Assembly (NCBI GenBank): GCA_029298735.1
Contig: JANSLP010000044.1
Coordinates: forward strand, 100,085 to 164,084
DNA from: Ophiostoma sp. CBS 140.51
Lineage: Eukaryota > Ascomycota > Sordariomycetes > Ophiostomatales > Ophiostomataceae
Length of the DNA: 64,000 nt
Direction of reading: 5' to 3'
Of the stretch, positions 29,537-42,241 are shown in pieces. Position numbers and translations under genes: made by a program. The notes under the pieces were generated by a model. That model searched no databases. It worked only from the letters and a program-made list of their open reading frames with translations, and had not been told where the DNA came from. Each line of letters begins with the position of its first letter. The first letter of the stretch is position 1.

Positions 29537-30822
29537 AAGCTTATCGCGGGAATGGGCATGCCGGCGAAAGTGCCGGAAGACGGCCAGATAGCCGATGTTA
29601 TCAGTTGGTGTCAATGTATCAATACTGAATACTAACACTGGAAACCAGTTTTAGCTAAAGGCTAGATCGACTAGAATTCTGACCCACTTTAATATTGTCT
29701 TATCGAACGAGGTCACGGATGTAATACCTCTCTTGAAAAGAGTTAATATTGGTCGCCTAGCTTTTATTCCTGAATCTTTGACAGCCGTGTATATATACTT
29801 TTAGGTCTTATACTTCCATATTCGGACATTCTCTTGTCTGCACGTGACTAGTAAGGTGACTAGCTTTTAAACTGGGCCTATTTGTCACACTTTCACACAG
29901 CGCCCACTTCTTATGCACAGAGTTTCTCCTGGGCCACTTGGACCGAGAGCTGGGCGCAAACTCGCAAACTGCACCCCAAGCTCAGACCAATCAGCGCGCT
30001 TTGCTTGCAGCCAAGTCCAGGGCACCCCTCCTTTTTAAGCGCCCGCCTTTCCCCTGCTTGTAAGTCGCCCCCAGATGGGCACCTCTGACTGCGCGGCTTG
30101 ACCCTTGTTTTCGTCGAGTCTTCTTGGGATACTTTCTTGACATTTCTTCCCTTACCTTACCTTGCCGCTCAGGAAAGGGTGGAAAGGCACACGCATCCCG
30201 TCACCATGCGGGATGTCATTGGGTCATTGGTCTCTTGGACTCTTGGACTGGGGGCCAAACGGCCAATCTGTTTCCCAAATTAGACACAACCAACAGAAGA
30301 GACGTGGGCACGTAGACGAGCCATGGCAGAAAACTTCACAAGGAAAGAAGGAAAGAGCAGACGTGCTGCATGCAAGGAAAACGGCGGGAGATGCCAGCTG
30401 CAGTACAACCCTGGTCCCCAGGACTTGCAGAGAAAGGTTGATCCTTCTTCGGCTCCTGTTCTTTTCCTCTTCATATGAAGCTTGCCGCTCGCTCCTTCCT
30501 TGATTCTTCTGCTGCTTTTCGTGCCTCGATCTCTCCTTCCCTTTTATTTTTCTTGACGTACATCGTGAGCTGTCCATTGCTCTTTACTTTCTTGTGACAC
30601 AATACAGTCGTCAGGTCGCAGCTGCCCGACTATTCTCAATCGCTTCACAAGGTGAGTCGTACCTTCCTACCCTCTACCTAGCGACCATCGCAAGGAAGTC
30701 GCGAGGGGCACATCGCAGGCCGAGCCTTCCCGTCAACGGAGGATTCAGCTGCTGACCCGCGCAGCAGCGCCGCAGCAATAACAACCAGTGAATCGCACCT
30801 TCTTCCACCAACACTTTCCAAA
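29537..30822. other. intergenic region and 5' leader of the AIM24-family gene
   Basis: No gene is supported. A CCAATCAG box lies near 29987. The last 180 bp look like a 5' untranslated leader containing a possible intron from GTGAGTCGTA (30651) to an acceptor near 30765-30775, just before the coding start. Confidence 0.45.
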
Positions 30823-32412
30823 ATGACCAGCCAGTACTATCCTCGTACGTTTTTTTTTTCTCCGTCCCAAGCTCTCAAGGGAAACCGCCATCGTCCATAC
30901 TGACCAGCCTCACAAACAGCCCCGCCAGCAGCGGCAGCAGGTAAGAGCGACGGAAAGCATTCATTTCATCATGAAGGGAAATAACATGCACTGACCTCTT
31001 CCCAGCACCTGCCGCGCAGAGAAACTACCCACCGCCGCCCCAGTCGCCGCCGGCCACGCGCACCAACTTCTCCTACGGCGGCCTCCAGTCGCACCCGCTG
31101 TCGCCCCGACAAGCCAACGCCTACCCACCGCCGCCTGGCCAGGGCGTGGCAGCCGGCTCGCCTGCGCCTTCCCAGAAAACCTCATACCCTCCTCCTCCTT
31201 CTCAGCAGCAGCAGCAGCAGCCATCGCCCGTGCAGGCAGCACCGACACAGCAACGCTACCCGGCACCGCCTTCCCAGCAGCAGGCACAGTCACCTCCTCC
31301 TCAGGCACAACCGCCTCATCAGCAACAGGTAGTCGCCATCCACGACCGCACGGCTTCCTTCTCATCCCGCGCCTCGTACTCGTCACATGTGTCCCAGCAA
31401 CAGCAGGCCCCCTTAATCGCAGCTGCCGCCGCCACACCCTCGCCTGTCCGTTTTGCAGCGCCACCGCCCAACTATGGCGACAGTGGCGGCAACACCCACC
31501 CAGGTGCTGGCTACCCTGTTGAAAAGGGCCAGCCGAGCGTGACAGCTTCGAGCAGTGGCTACGGCGATGCCGATGAGGACGAAGACCTCCACGACAGAAG
31601 CGGCGCCGTCGGCCAAATCTCGGGTGCCCCCACTCCAGGCACGTTTACCGGCGTCACGGCTGTTGTTGATGACGTCGGCACGTTCAATGGTGGCAGCTAC
31701 CGCATCAGCCACCGCGACTGCAACACCATCGTGACCATCCAGTTGGCCATTGGCTGCCCCCTCACAGCCAAACCGGGTGTCATGATTGCCATGTCACCCT
31801 CGATCACCTTGAAGGGCGCTTTGAAGTTTAGCATGAAGAAGCTTGTGGCTGGTGGCGAAATGAGTTCGTCCACGTTCACAGGTCCCGGCGAGCTGTTGTT
31901 GGGTCCGCCCATGCTGGGCGACATTACCAGCATCCGTCTGGACGGCAACGGCCCCGCCTGGTCCGTGGGCCATGACGGCTTCTTGGCCTGCACCCAGGGC
32001 GTCATCAAGGACTACAAGCGCCAGGGCATTGGCAAGGCCATGTTCAGTGGTGAGGGTCTGTGGGTGTACAAGATTCGTGGTATCGGTCTGCTGTGGATCT
32101 CGAGTTTTGGTGCCATTATCAAGAAGGACCTGGTCGAGGGCGAAAAGTACATTGTGGACAATGGCCACCTGGTGGCCTGGAACACCAAATACATTTTGGA
32201 GCGCGTGGCTTCCGGTGGTATTATCTCGGGTCTTGCGTCGGGTGAGGGTCTGGTGTGCAAGTTTACGGGACCGGGCACCGTCTACATTCAGACGCGGAAT
32301 GCGGTAAGTCCACATCATCATGCTGACAGAGTGCCTTCTAGGCTACTTGCTAACTTCCTTGCAGAGATCATTCAGTGCTTTCATGTCCGGACAGACAATG
32401 CAGGGCATGTGA
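30823..32412 (+). CDS. AIM24-family protein with Pro/Gln-rich N terminus
   Basis: Four coding exons: 30823-30844, an 18-nt microexon 30920-30937, 31006-32303 and 32365-32412. Introns are GTACGT...ACAG, GTAAGA...CCCAG and GTAAGT...TTGCAG, and all phases agree. The start reads MTSQYYPPPPAAAAPAAQRN. About 200 residues are a Pro/Gln/Ser-rich disordered region. The AIM24 domain follows from about 215: GTFNGGSYRISHRDCNTIVT, MSPSITLKGALKFSMKKLV, STFTGPGELLLGPPMLGDI, and it ends near QTRNARSFSAFMSGQTMQGM. Yeast Aim24 is mitochondrial and linked to MICOS, but this long fungal form lacks a visible presequence, so its location is open. The domain is a beta-barrel related to the TRAP-like fold. Confidence 0.88.
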
Positions 32413-32985
32413 TGGAAGGTACGAATATGTTGGTGCCTCCTTCCCAGTTGATACTTTTGGTTTTGATTTTGATTTTTTTTGGAAGGCAGGTCAGATTGCG
32501 TCTCTTGACAACTGCCGTTGCCTCGTTGCTGCCTTTCCAGTTGCATTTTTTCTTTCGTATATACTCCATGGTCTTTTTTGTTGTGTTTTTATTGTCACCT
32601 CGTCAGCGAGTTTCCTTTTCCAATGTAATGCAAAATTAGGGTTCCTTCTGTGTTGGTCATTTGACTTTGTGTATTGACAAAACAGCATGCCGCACATTTT
32701 ATGACTGTCCGCAGACCGCTTGGTACTGAGCCTTCTTTACTGAACTTTATTTTCGTTTATTGTTTCTCAGAATACGCCACAACTTTTTGTCTTTTTGTCT
32801 ATTTCAGACTTTCCTCGCCTTCCACCATATGCACTTGTGAATGCAACTTTTTGATTTTCTTTTTTCCTTCCTTAACTTCTCAGCACTTTTGATTCTCTTT
32901 TTTTCTTCCTCAACTTCTCAGCGAACGATTCACAACAAAATATTATCAACAACCTCCCTTAACAACAACACCTCCCTCATCCAAT

Positions 32986-35900
32986 ATGGTCAAGTCCAGC
33001 ATCGGCGGCCGCTTCGCGGCACTCGTCCCGACAGACAACTGCTCCGTTGCAGACACATCCATCGACGACCACCGGACCGAGAAGAAGCCCAGCCGCGAGA
33101 CGTCTCCGGCCATCAAGCACAAGAGCCTTCAAGCTCCCGAGCCCAACAACGCCACAGCCGCCAACGAAAACTGGCGACCGCATGTGTCGACCGTCACGGA
33201 AAAGTCGACGGGATCGACTGACTCGGCAGACTCCATGTCTAGCCCTCTTCCTCCCAAAATTGCAGAGACCAAGGGCAAGGGCAAATCCGCGGCGAACCCA
33301 AACACAAACACAAATGACGTTGATTCACGCCACAGTCCTCAGCCTAGAGGACACTATGGAGCTCAAGCTGCTCAAGTTGCTCAAGCTCTGGCCTGTATCA
33401 AAGCCCGATTTATAGCTGAACTAGAAGCGCCAGACAACTCCAGTGCTGACCTCGCGACCGACTCGGCAGACTCCATGCCTGACCCACCGCCCAAGACTGC
33501 CGATGTCAAGGGCAAGTCCGCGGCTAAACCAAAAACCAAGGACGTTGATTCACGCCGCACTCCTCGGCCTAGAGTTGACTATGGCGAAGACGCTTTAGCC
33601 AATCTCATAGCCCACATCGAGGCTGAAGAAGGACGAGACGGGTGGGACGTTTTAAATGAAGCCATCGGGATCAACATCAACTCGGAGACTGGTGGCATAG
33701 TTTTGATGAAGCCTCTCGAACCAACCGACTCTGAGTCCAACTATGCGACGAAGGAGGCATACCTTCGCAGTATGGCCGAGCTCCCTCTGTTTTTCATTCC
33801 TGACCCCGAATATGTGGAAAAAATCAAGTCTTCGGGCAAGTCTGGCCATCGTCACCCACCCAAACAAAATCCAGACTTGTTCTTTTCACTTCCATCACAA
33901 TCTCGTTTGCCACCTTATTCTATGCTGCAAAGCCAACCACAGACACATCTCCCACAAGACTCTGAAGGTTGGTCTCGAAACCCCCTGGAAAATCACCCTG
34001 CGATGCCTTTTTTATCTCCAAGGCTGCAGGAGATTGCCCGCAAGTGCCTGAGACCCAAGTGCGGCCAAGAGGGACGCGAAGTCGCTGACTTTATTATGAA
34101 CCGTTGTGCAGGAAGCGAAAATATCGAGCCCGAGCCGTTTGTGTTTCCCACGAGCTCGCGTCTGCCTCCTTATGGCAACATTCGGCCAAGCTCGCCAGCA
34201 CCCAGGCATGACACACTGGTCGATGGCGATGACGACCTTGAGTACGCAGAGGGCACAGACGGCAGCTTCTCCTTCTCTCAAGGTGTCCCGGCTCGCCTAC
34301 CTTTGCACATGATTGCTGGCGCCGAGGCCAGTCAGATGGCGCTCAAGGCCGATAGGCGCAACGTTCAGATGGACAAGCTGGAACGTCCATAGGAGGACCC
34401 AAGCAGTTTCGGTTTCGATCTCCGTCAAGAGGCTAACTTTCCATCCTACTCGTCTTTCTTCAAAAGTCCGATCGAGACATCGACGTTGAGAACACAGTTG
34501 GCTCAAAAAGGTGCACCTTTGCATATATCGGAGATTGGCAGAAAAGGCAATGTTGTCGGCTCCATCGACTCGGTTGGCGAGTACATCCGGCCCAATGCCG
34601 ACCCCAGATTCTTGTTCTCCATCACCCCCTTTACCAGGTCCGAGGTGCTGAGGGGCAAGAAGGCCAAGGATGTTCTCTTTGGCAAACTGGAACGGGCATG
34701 GCGGCCGGTGCATGTCGAAGAAAATCCGCAGTCAAACCAGCCGGCCGAATCGAGCAGGATGAGTAGAACGACAAGAACGACGAGAACGACCAATGGAACA
34801 AATGAGACGACCGGGACAACGGTGACAGCCGGGACCTATGCAAGACATGGCACTCTTCGTGGAGGCGAGGGACGCATGTCACTGAACGACCTGTCAACCA
34901 ATCGAGGCAGCTCATCAATGGCATCGACATCGACGGTATCAATGGCCAGCTTTTTTAACACGGCACCGCCTCCGGCCTCCATCAGTAAGGCTGATTCTAG
35001 TTCTGGCTGTCGTGCACCTCCGCCGACTCGAGTTGAGTCCTCGGCAGATGTGGATGCAGACGAAAAGTTGACGGGCGACCGGCATCGGTTTGATGCCCTT
35101 GTCAACCGTCTCCAGCAGAAGCTGTCCGAACGGTCAGAGCAAGGCAGCAAATCTATAGCTCCGGCCAAGGGTGTGGAAAAGATGCCGAACAACACGGGAA
35201 GCAGCACCGAGTCCAAGGTGTCCCAGGAGTCCAAAGCTGAGAAGCGAGAGGTTTTGATTGTCCATGGCTCTCGCCAGGAACACTCTCGTGTCTCAGAGTC
35301 CAGTCGTGCAAGTTCGAGCTCCTTCACAGACGTCCAAAAGGAACGTCTGCTAGCAAGCACAACAAGCTTTGCGGCCTCCAAGCTGCGGGAGGTAGAGTCC
35401 AACACAAAGACGGGTGAACCTGAGGTTGAGCCAAACACTGAGACCCAGCCTCCACCTCTACCACCCAGACCCCAACCGAAGGAGTCCACCAGGGAGTCCA
35501 CCGGGAAGTCCAATCCTCCGTCTGCTGAAACTAGACGTGGCAAATCTACAAGCGAGCTGGATCCCAACCAACCGCCCTTCCAGCCGACCAACGTCCATGC
35601 TTCTTTTGCCCGGCCCAGCTACCCTGGGCAGCAAGCCATGGTGCTGGGAATGGCTCCACAACCAGATCACTGGCGGCCCATTCATCGGCAAGCTCAATCT
35701 CTGCCTCGAGCTCCAGTTTCAGTCCCAGTTCCAGCGCCAGTCCCGGCTCCTTTTATCACGGCTCCTATTCCATTGCTGCCAGTGCCACCAGTGCCTCCAG
35801 TGCCGCCAATGCCACGTCTACCATATGCAGGCAATGCCAACAGCATGGACAACGCTATGCCACGGTGGGCGATGTCGAAGCGGCCCAGTAAGCGGCGCCA

Positions 35901-36441
35901 CGATATTACGCCGTTTGTCCCAATATCTGCGGCTGAGCAACAAAAGATCGAGGAGCACATTGAGCTTCTCAAGTCGACGATCCCCAACTATGCCACTCTG
36001 TCCAAGAGACGGCAAGAGATTCGCACGGTGAAGCAAAAAGGGAAATGGAGAGGGGCTTGGAAAGGGAAACACTACCAGGTGGAAGGTGGCAGCTGTCCAT
36101 GGACAGACTCGCGTCAGTGGCAGCAGGGCAATCCTCAGCTTCAGCAACAGCAGCGACAGTTTTCCCAACCGCACGTGCAGCCCATCCTGCAGCCAGAAGA
36201 GTCAGCACAGCAGCATCAGCAGATGCAATGGCACCAGGTGCAGCGGTTGCAACAGTTGCAACAGCAGATGAACCTAATGCATCTCACACAACAAGACCAG
36301 CAGTTTTATCAGCAACAACACCCGGCTCAACCAGCATGGACAGAAAAGCCCATGCAACCCTTTCACCCATATGCACTCTACAATCCCAACGCAGTGGGAG
36401 TGCCCACGTGGCCTATGCCGATGATAAATATGAATATGTGA
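32986..36441 (+). pseudogene. large low-complexity protein gene interrupted by one in-frame TAG
   Basis: A frame opens at ATG 32986 and stays open for 468 codons to TAG 34390-34392. The same frame then continues without any stop for 683 codons to TGA 36439-36441. No in-phase GT...AG intron that would remove the TAG was found. The first part holds an internal duplication (two DSADSM...DVDSR units near residues 79-113 and 154-189). The motif SRLPPY recurs in similar settings (FSLPSQSRLPPYSML, FVFPTSSRLPPYGNI) with a weaker third copy. The second part is Ser/Thr/Glu-rich, then Pro/Val-rich (VPVPAPVPAP), and ends Gln/Met-rich. I recognise no domain. It may be a recent nonsense allele, a readthrough gene, two genes, or an assembly error. 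Confidence 0.6.
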
Positions 36442-39400
36442 AAAACGATGTCGCCCGGGTTTGGTCATCCTTTAGGTTGCTGCCGTACTGTACAGTATTG
36501 TTAATTTCCAGGCACATGTGTGGGTGCAGGCACAAGGCACAGGGTCCGTGTTTCAAGCATTTTTTTTTCTAACGAAGATTCGAGGAAAGAAGAGATGAGC
36601 GTCTTCAAGCATGTTGTGTTTCAGTCCCAGCTGCAGTTCTAAGGAACATTAAACTTTTAAGCGAAGCGTTTGTTTATTACTACCTTGTTTTTATTACGAC
36701 AATAGATAGGCTTCTTTTCTGATAAACTCCAATTTGGCCATCACAAACCTTTATTCTCCATTGTCTCCATCGACTCCAGTGTCTCCAGATGTGCGAGAAT
36801 GTGAATGTACGACGTACAGGCGAATGTGTACATCCGGCGAATGACCAAGCATTTGATGCAGGGAGGTGAGGTCTTGGCTGTGGGCTGCTACGGGATGCCA
36901 AATTGGGAAAGTAGGCTACCGTCCCAAATGCATTCTCGCAGCACTTGCAACTTCAATTCACAAAAGTACTGTGTCGAGTCAAAGTCTTGGGTTACAGCCG
37001 GCGCAACCGATTCTTGGAGAACCGCCGTCAACATGGGTCACAACAAGCCTTTGTTTTTGATATTCTCTTCAGTCCTCTTCAGTCTCGCATTTAACCTTTT
37101 CGCCTTTATCCACACGGTAACGGTCACCCTTCTCGACCCTTGTTCAAAAGACGAGAGTCCTGCGGTGAGAACCTTGATGCTACCGTATCATTCTCTTTCA
37201 CTACGAGGCGTCACCGTCCTCAAACTCAAAAGCATGTCATGTTTGGAGAAAGTACCACCGAATGCTTACTGTTTTGTTGGGGCCACTTGAAAGAAGCATA
37301 AACTGAAAGTGGCCGTGTTGTTCACCTTCCTAGATTGGGAACTCCCGCCCGCCCAGGTCCCACGGTCCCCACCGCCACTGCCGCCCGCAAAACAACTCGC
37401 CAAAAGTCGAATCTAAATGGTCATTTTCTCCGAAACCGTCGTTCGCATCCGTCAATGTACTTGTTCCCCGCAAAACGGAGGTCACTACCTCGACTACTCT
37501 TTATGAATCGTATGGAGTATGGGGCCCCGGAGATCCTCAACCCCTATTTCCAGGTCGCCTCTTCGTCCTTCGTATGGAGGGCAATGGGGTAATAGTGAGG
37601 AGAAGACAGACGAGGACAAGAACTCGGCCGTTTCGAACTTCTTGAACCGGGGGGCGGTCAACATCTCATGTCCCCATTTTGCATTTACCCGGCTCGCCAA
37701 TCGTTTTGTTTGTATTCTCTGGATGGCCCCCATGGACTCTTCGTGCTCAGTATGTTCGTTCGTCTACTCGCCATGTTACTCGGGACATCTCTCGGTGGGA
37801 TCGGCGGAGAACGTAACATAACGCACAAAAACACTCGTACGCAACTGTACAAAGTGCACGAAGTAAGGGGCGCAAAAAGGTTCTCCAGTCTCTGTCTAGA
37901 GCCCACTCAAGAACAATGTCGTCACAATCCCGTCTGGACGGCGACTTGCCGAGAAGCATATCCTCTCGCTTAAGTGTGCAGACTACAAAGAATGCTTCTA
38001 ATCTCATTTCTAGATACGACAAACTCACCTGAGCTCTCTGGGGCTTTCTTCCTTTGAAACAGAGCCTCGGCCAGATCCATCAAGTCACGTTCACCAATAT
38101 CAGAGTGGAGAGATACTGGTAGGACTTCCTTGGTCTGGAGTTTGTTCATCCTTCCCCTCACGACGATCCCTGTTTTCTTTTTTCTGTGCATTTCCCCACA
38201 CAACCTTGAGTAAAAGTGGCCACCCCTAACTTGCTAGTCAATAGCAACGACACAAAAAAAACAGGCCGGCAATTGTCGACGGGCACGGGCGAGAGCGCCC
38301 CGTCTCGATGGCCCCAGAACGACAAGAAAGTGCCTAGCGACTAAGAAAAGAAGGGGCGGTAGCTTGGTGTGCTTGGTACTCCTACTCAAACCGTCTTTAA
38401 TCTGACGACACGACTTGCGATGAAGGCAGGCATAACAAAGAGCATTGCACGAGTTGGGAGTTATCACTGCCTGATGTACTCGACAATTATTTCTGTATTT
38501 TTATCGTAAACTCCATTCATTGTAAAATTTATTGTGTCTTTTTTTGTTTTTATCAAAAATAAAAACGAATAAAAAAATGCAATAGAAGTGTAGAAATGTG
38601 GAAGTCCAATCAGTGAAACATCCATCAACATCAATGTCTCACTAAAAATACCAAGAAGAACCGTTTAGGCTTGCCCATTTAATCCATTTATCTCCATCTC
38701 GGTCTTCGGGTCAGTATCCAAGCGATGCCTTGTCACGGCTCATGGGTTGTGGTTGTACTCATTACTCAGTATTCCTTTACCGTTCCCCCCCAAGGCAGAC
38801 CTGAACGCCGTATGCCATCGCATGCCGCCGTCGTGTTCTGTGCCGCCCGGTGCTGCAAAAGCGGTCGTTCGTACCAGACTTTTGACTTGTGTCGTCCCAA
38901 TCGAGCTGTGCATATCGTCAGTGGCGTTGTTGGATGGAGTGTGAGTGGCGAACCACCGTGCACGCCTTTTGACTCCTCCGCCATATCACCGTCGCATCTA
39001 ACCAAAAGAATAAACAGTACCCTAGAAGAAGGCAACCGTCTGGATGATGTCTCTCTTTCGGCCCTCCTCTTGTCTTGGCCATATGGGCATGCGGGGGAAA
39101 AGACACCGGACGGACGACGGTGGATGGTGGAATATCTGTGGAGATTTTTTTTTGTCAAGGCGGCTCACATAACCAACTTCCCAATGTTTCTCAACCAACA
39201 GGCCACACAAATCGGGTCCGTGATCGTCATGGGTTGTCCGATTCTCTCTCGCTGTCGGTGCTTCTCCTCCCTCAGAAGCTGTGATGTACTTTTTACGTGC
39301 CCCAACAACGGGTACTTACTCCGCTCTGTGGACAAACACGTTTTCTGATGGTCACGCACAGGTAGGTGCGGAGTGCGCCCGCCTTCGTCATCTATCCCTT

Positions 39401-40384
39401 TTAACTCGCCAAAATGATCGGCACCGATTCGTTCTCGCACCAGCATGCTTCCATTTTCGCTTCTTTTTGCCTTCTTTCGCCTTCGGTTTCCTTTCTGGTT
39501 CAACATCTCCTCAGTGACAGTGGAAGTGACATCGCCCTGATTTTGGAGAAGGTTGATCAAGATGATAAAATAGAAAAAAAGAAAAAAGCAAATCAATACC
39601 AACACATGGCAATTTGCCTCCTCAACAAGTATCACTCTTGAAAACACCCACACACACATACATCCCTTTCTCGCCATCAAGCTATCCACCTCCCCCCTTT
39701 CACTTTGACCTTTGTCTTGCATTTTTCTCTCCCCACCACCGTGCGGAGCTTGTTTCCTGTTGTACGACTATTGTTGACGGAGATATCCTTTTTGCTCTCA
39801 TTACCCACCCGTCCACCAGGGACAGTATCTGCCGAAACAGCTTGTACCTTGTTTTCTCATCACCCTCCTCCCCATTCTACCTCCTCTCCTCCTCCACTGA
39901 CCCCCAGATTCCCCGCAAAAGGCAACAGACCCTCCCCTCATCTCCTCGCGGCTCAAATCCATCCTCCCACACCCTGGTCATCGTCCTCTACAAGGAAGGG
40001 AAACAAAATAATACAGAAATAAAAGCTTTATATTAATATATGAACCGCCCAATACCACGCACCGTCTTCCCTTCTATTCTCTTTCCTGTCCCCTATTCAT
40101 CCTTTCTCCCGGATTTGTGGAAGACACACAATTTAATTCTTGTGCTCTCCGTCCGAGCTCCTTCTCTATTATTATCAGTGCTATTGTTATTTTCACTGTT
40201 GCTTGTGCTCCAAAGAGATCGTCCGGGAAATTTATCCAGGTCTCCTCTTCATCCTTTATTTTTCTCTTCCCGTCTGTTTCTCCCTCTTGAGCTTCGATCT
40301 CACGGTCTCATTCTAAACCTCTGTTGACCTCACCGACACCTTCATCCATCGACGACACAGAAAGCTTCAAACACAACCTCAACA
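36442..40384. other. long gene-poor region before the second ACS permease
   Basis: Nearly 4 kb without a supportable gene. Open frames (for example 36805-37290 and 38725-39348) lack codon bias, domains and splice partners. The last 700 bp are pyrimidine-rich and resemble promoter and 5' leader of the permease. No tRNA or other RNA gene was seen. Confidence 0.45.
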
Positions 40385-42241
40385 ATGGCCGACCTCTCCG
40401 ACAAGCCCGAGGTCATGCACTCGCTCAGCCATGACGAGCATGCTCCACATACTATTGGTGATGTCAACAGCCACGGCAGCGACGCACCCGAAGTCATCGA
40501 CCCCGAAAAACAAGTCCCCGCGCCCGACACCAAGGAAGCCGAGCTTGTTGGCTCGGCCGTCGCCACGGCCCGTCGACGCGATCTCCAGCCGCCCGCGTTT
40601 CTTGTGGGCATGTCCGCCGAGGACCGCGAGGTGCTCGAGAAGAAACTCAAGCGCAAAATCGATTTTCGGCTGATGCCCATGATTATCCTAATGTACATTC
40701 TCAACTACATTGACCGCAACAACATCTCGGCGGCGACGCTCGGCGGTCTCAAGACGGATCTCAACTTGACGGGCCAGCAGTTTTCGGTGAGTCCACGGGA
40801 AGCAGATGGATTTCAATGACGCACTTTGGCAACCGTCTTTGTTTTGTTTTGTCGGCGCATGCTAACCTTGTTTTCTCCCTTCTTTGACAGACGGCCGTCA
40901 GTATTCTCTTTGTTGGGTGAGTTTAGACAACAAACACTACCACACATCTCATCTCACGACTAACACACCTAGCTACCTGTTGATGCAGATTCCGTCAAAC
41001 CTGTTTCTTAACAAGACGGGTCGGCCTGCCATCTACCTGCCGATATGTGTATGTCCAGCCTGCATTCTGACAAAGTAAATTAAAAACTGTGCGTACTGAC
41101 AACTCACTGACAACTCTAGATGATCATCTGGGGCATTATCTCGGGCGCGACGGCAGGCTGCCACAACGCCGGCCAGCTCTACGCCGTCCGTTTCTTCCTT
41201 GGTTTCATCGAGGCGGCCTACTTCCCTGGCTGCCTGTACTACCTTAGTTGTTGGTACACCCGCAAAGAGCTCGGCTTCCGCACATCCATCCTGTACTCGG
41301 GCGCCCTGATTTCCGGTGCCTTTTCCGGTCTCATCGCCGCCGGTGTTGTCGGCCACATGGACTACGCCCGCAACCTCCGTGCCTGGCGCTGGCTCTTTAT
41401 CATTGAGGGCGCCATCACCGTCGTCATTGCCGCCGCCGCCTTCTTCATTCTGCCCAACTTCCCGCGTACCACCATGTGGCTCTCCGAGGAGGAGCGCCAG
41501 CTCGCCGCCTGGCGTCTCGAGGAAGACATTGGCGACGACGACTGGATCGACAGCAAGCACCAGACGTTCTGGCAGGGCGCCAAGCTGGCCTTTGGCGACG
41601 TCAAGACCTATGTCCTCATGGTCCTGCTGTTTTGCATTGTGGCCAGCGGCAGCATCACCAATTTCTTCCCCATTGTCGTTGGCACGCTGCACAAGAACAA
41701 CGTCGAGACTCTGTTGCTGTCGGCTCCGCCCTATGTCCTGGCCGTCATCACCACGTACTGCAACGCCTTGCACGCCGACCGCACCGGTGAACGCTTCTGG
41801 CACATTGTCCTGCCGCTGTGCGTCGCCATCATTGCCTACATTATCGGCGTGTCCACCATGAACATCGGGGCCCGCTACCTGGCTATGATGCTGGTTGTGC
41901 CCGGTGTGTACACGGGCTACGTTGTCGCTCTGTCGTGGATCAGCAACACCATGCCGCGCCCGCCGGCCAAACGCGCTGCCGCTCTGGCCTTCATTAATGC
42001 CGTCTCCAACACCAGCAGCATCTATGCGAGCTACATGTTTGACTCCAGTTTTGCGCCGCAGTACAAGATTGCGTTTAGTGTCAACTGTGTGACGGCTTTT
42101 ATTGCCATTTGCGCGGCGGCGGTGCTGAAGTTTATGCTGGTGCGCCTCAACAAGAAGCTGGACCGGGGCGAGTATGTCAAGGGTGCTATCAATGCGGTAC
42201 CCGGTGCGGCGGCCGAGCACGGGTTCCGGTTTAATGTTTAG
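40385..42241 (+). CDS. ACS-family MFS permease, four exons
   Basis: Exons 40385-40786, 40891-40916 (26 nt), 40973-41048 and 41120-42241 give about 541 residues; introns begin GTGAGT, GTGAGT and GTATGT. KRKIDFRLMPMIILMYILNY then IDRNNISAAT is the ACS signature at the first span. LLMQIPSNLFLNKTGRP, FFLGFIEAAYFPGCLYYLSC, YTRKELGFRTSILYSGALIS and WRWLFIIEGAITVV follow, and SNTMPRPPAKRAAALAFINA lies late. It is a plasma-membrane symporter for small organic anions, of the nicotinate/tartrate/vitamin group; the substrate is unknown. It is distinct from the permease at 22786 (different intron content and loops). There is no enzyme gene next to it that would suggest a pathway. Confidence 0.9.

Noticed and set aside
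34281..34392. Intron that would remove the in-frame TAG of the low-complexity gene (donor GTGTCC, acceptor CCATAG)
   Set aside because: It would shift the reading frame of the downstream half, and the donor is poor.
36805..37290. 161-codon plus-strand ORF
   Set aside because: Contains a hydrophobic run but no domain, no codon bias and no splice partners; probably chance.
38725..39348. 207-codon plus-strand ORF
   Set aside because: Cys-rich but without recognisable pattern; similar-sized frames lie on the opposite strand, as expected by chance in GC-rich intergenic DNA.
41033..42220. 395-codon minus-strand ORF opposite the second ACS permease
   Set aside because: Shadow frame; sense strand shows the conserved transporter blocks and splice sites.
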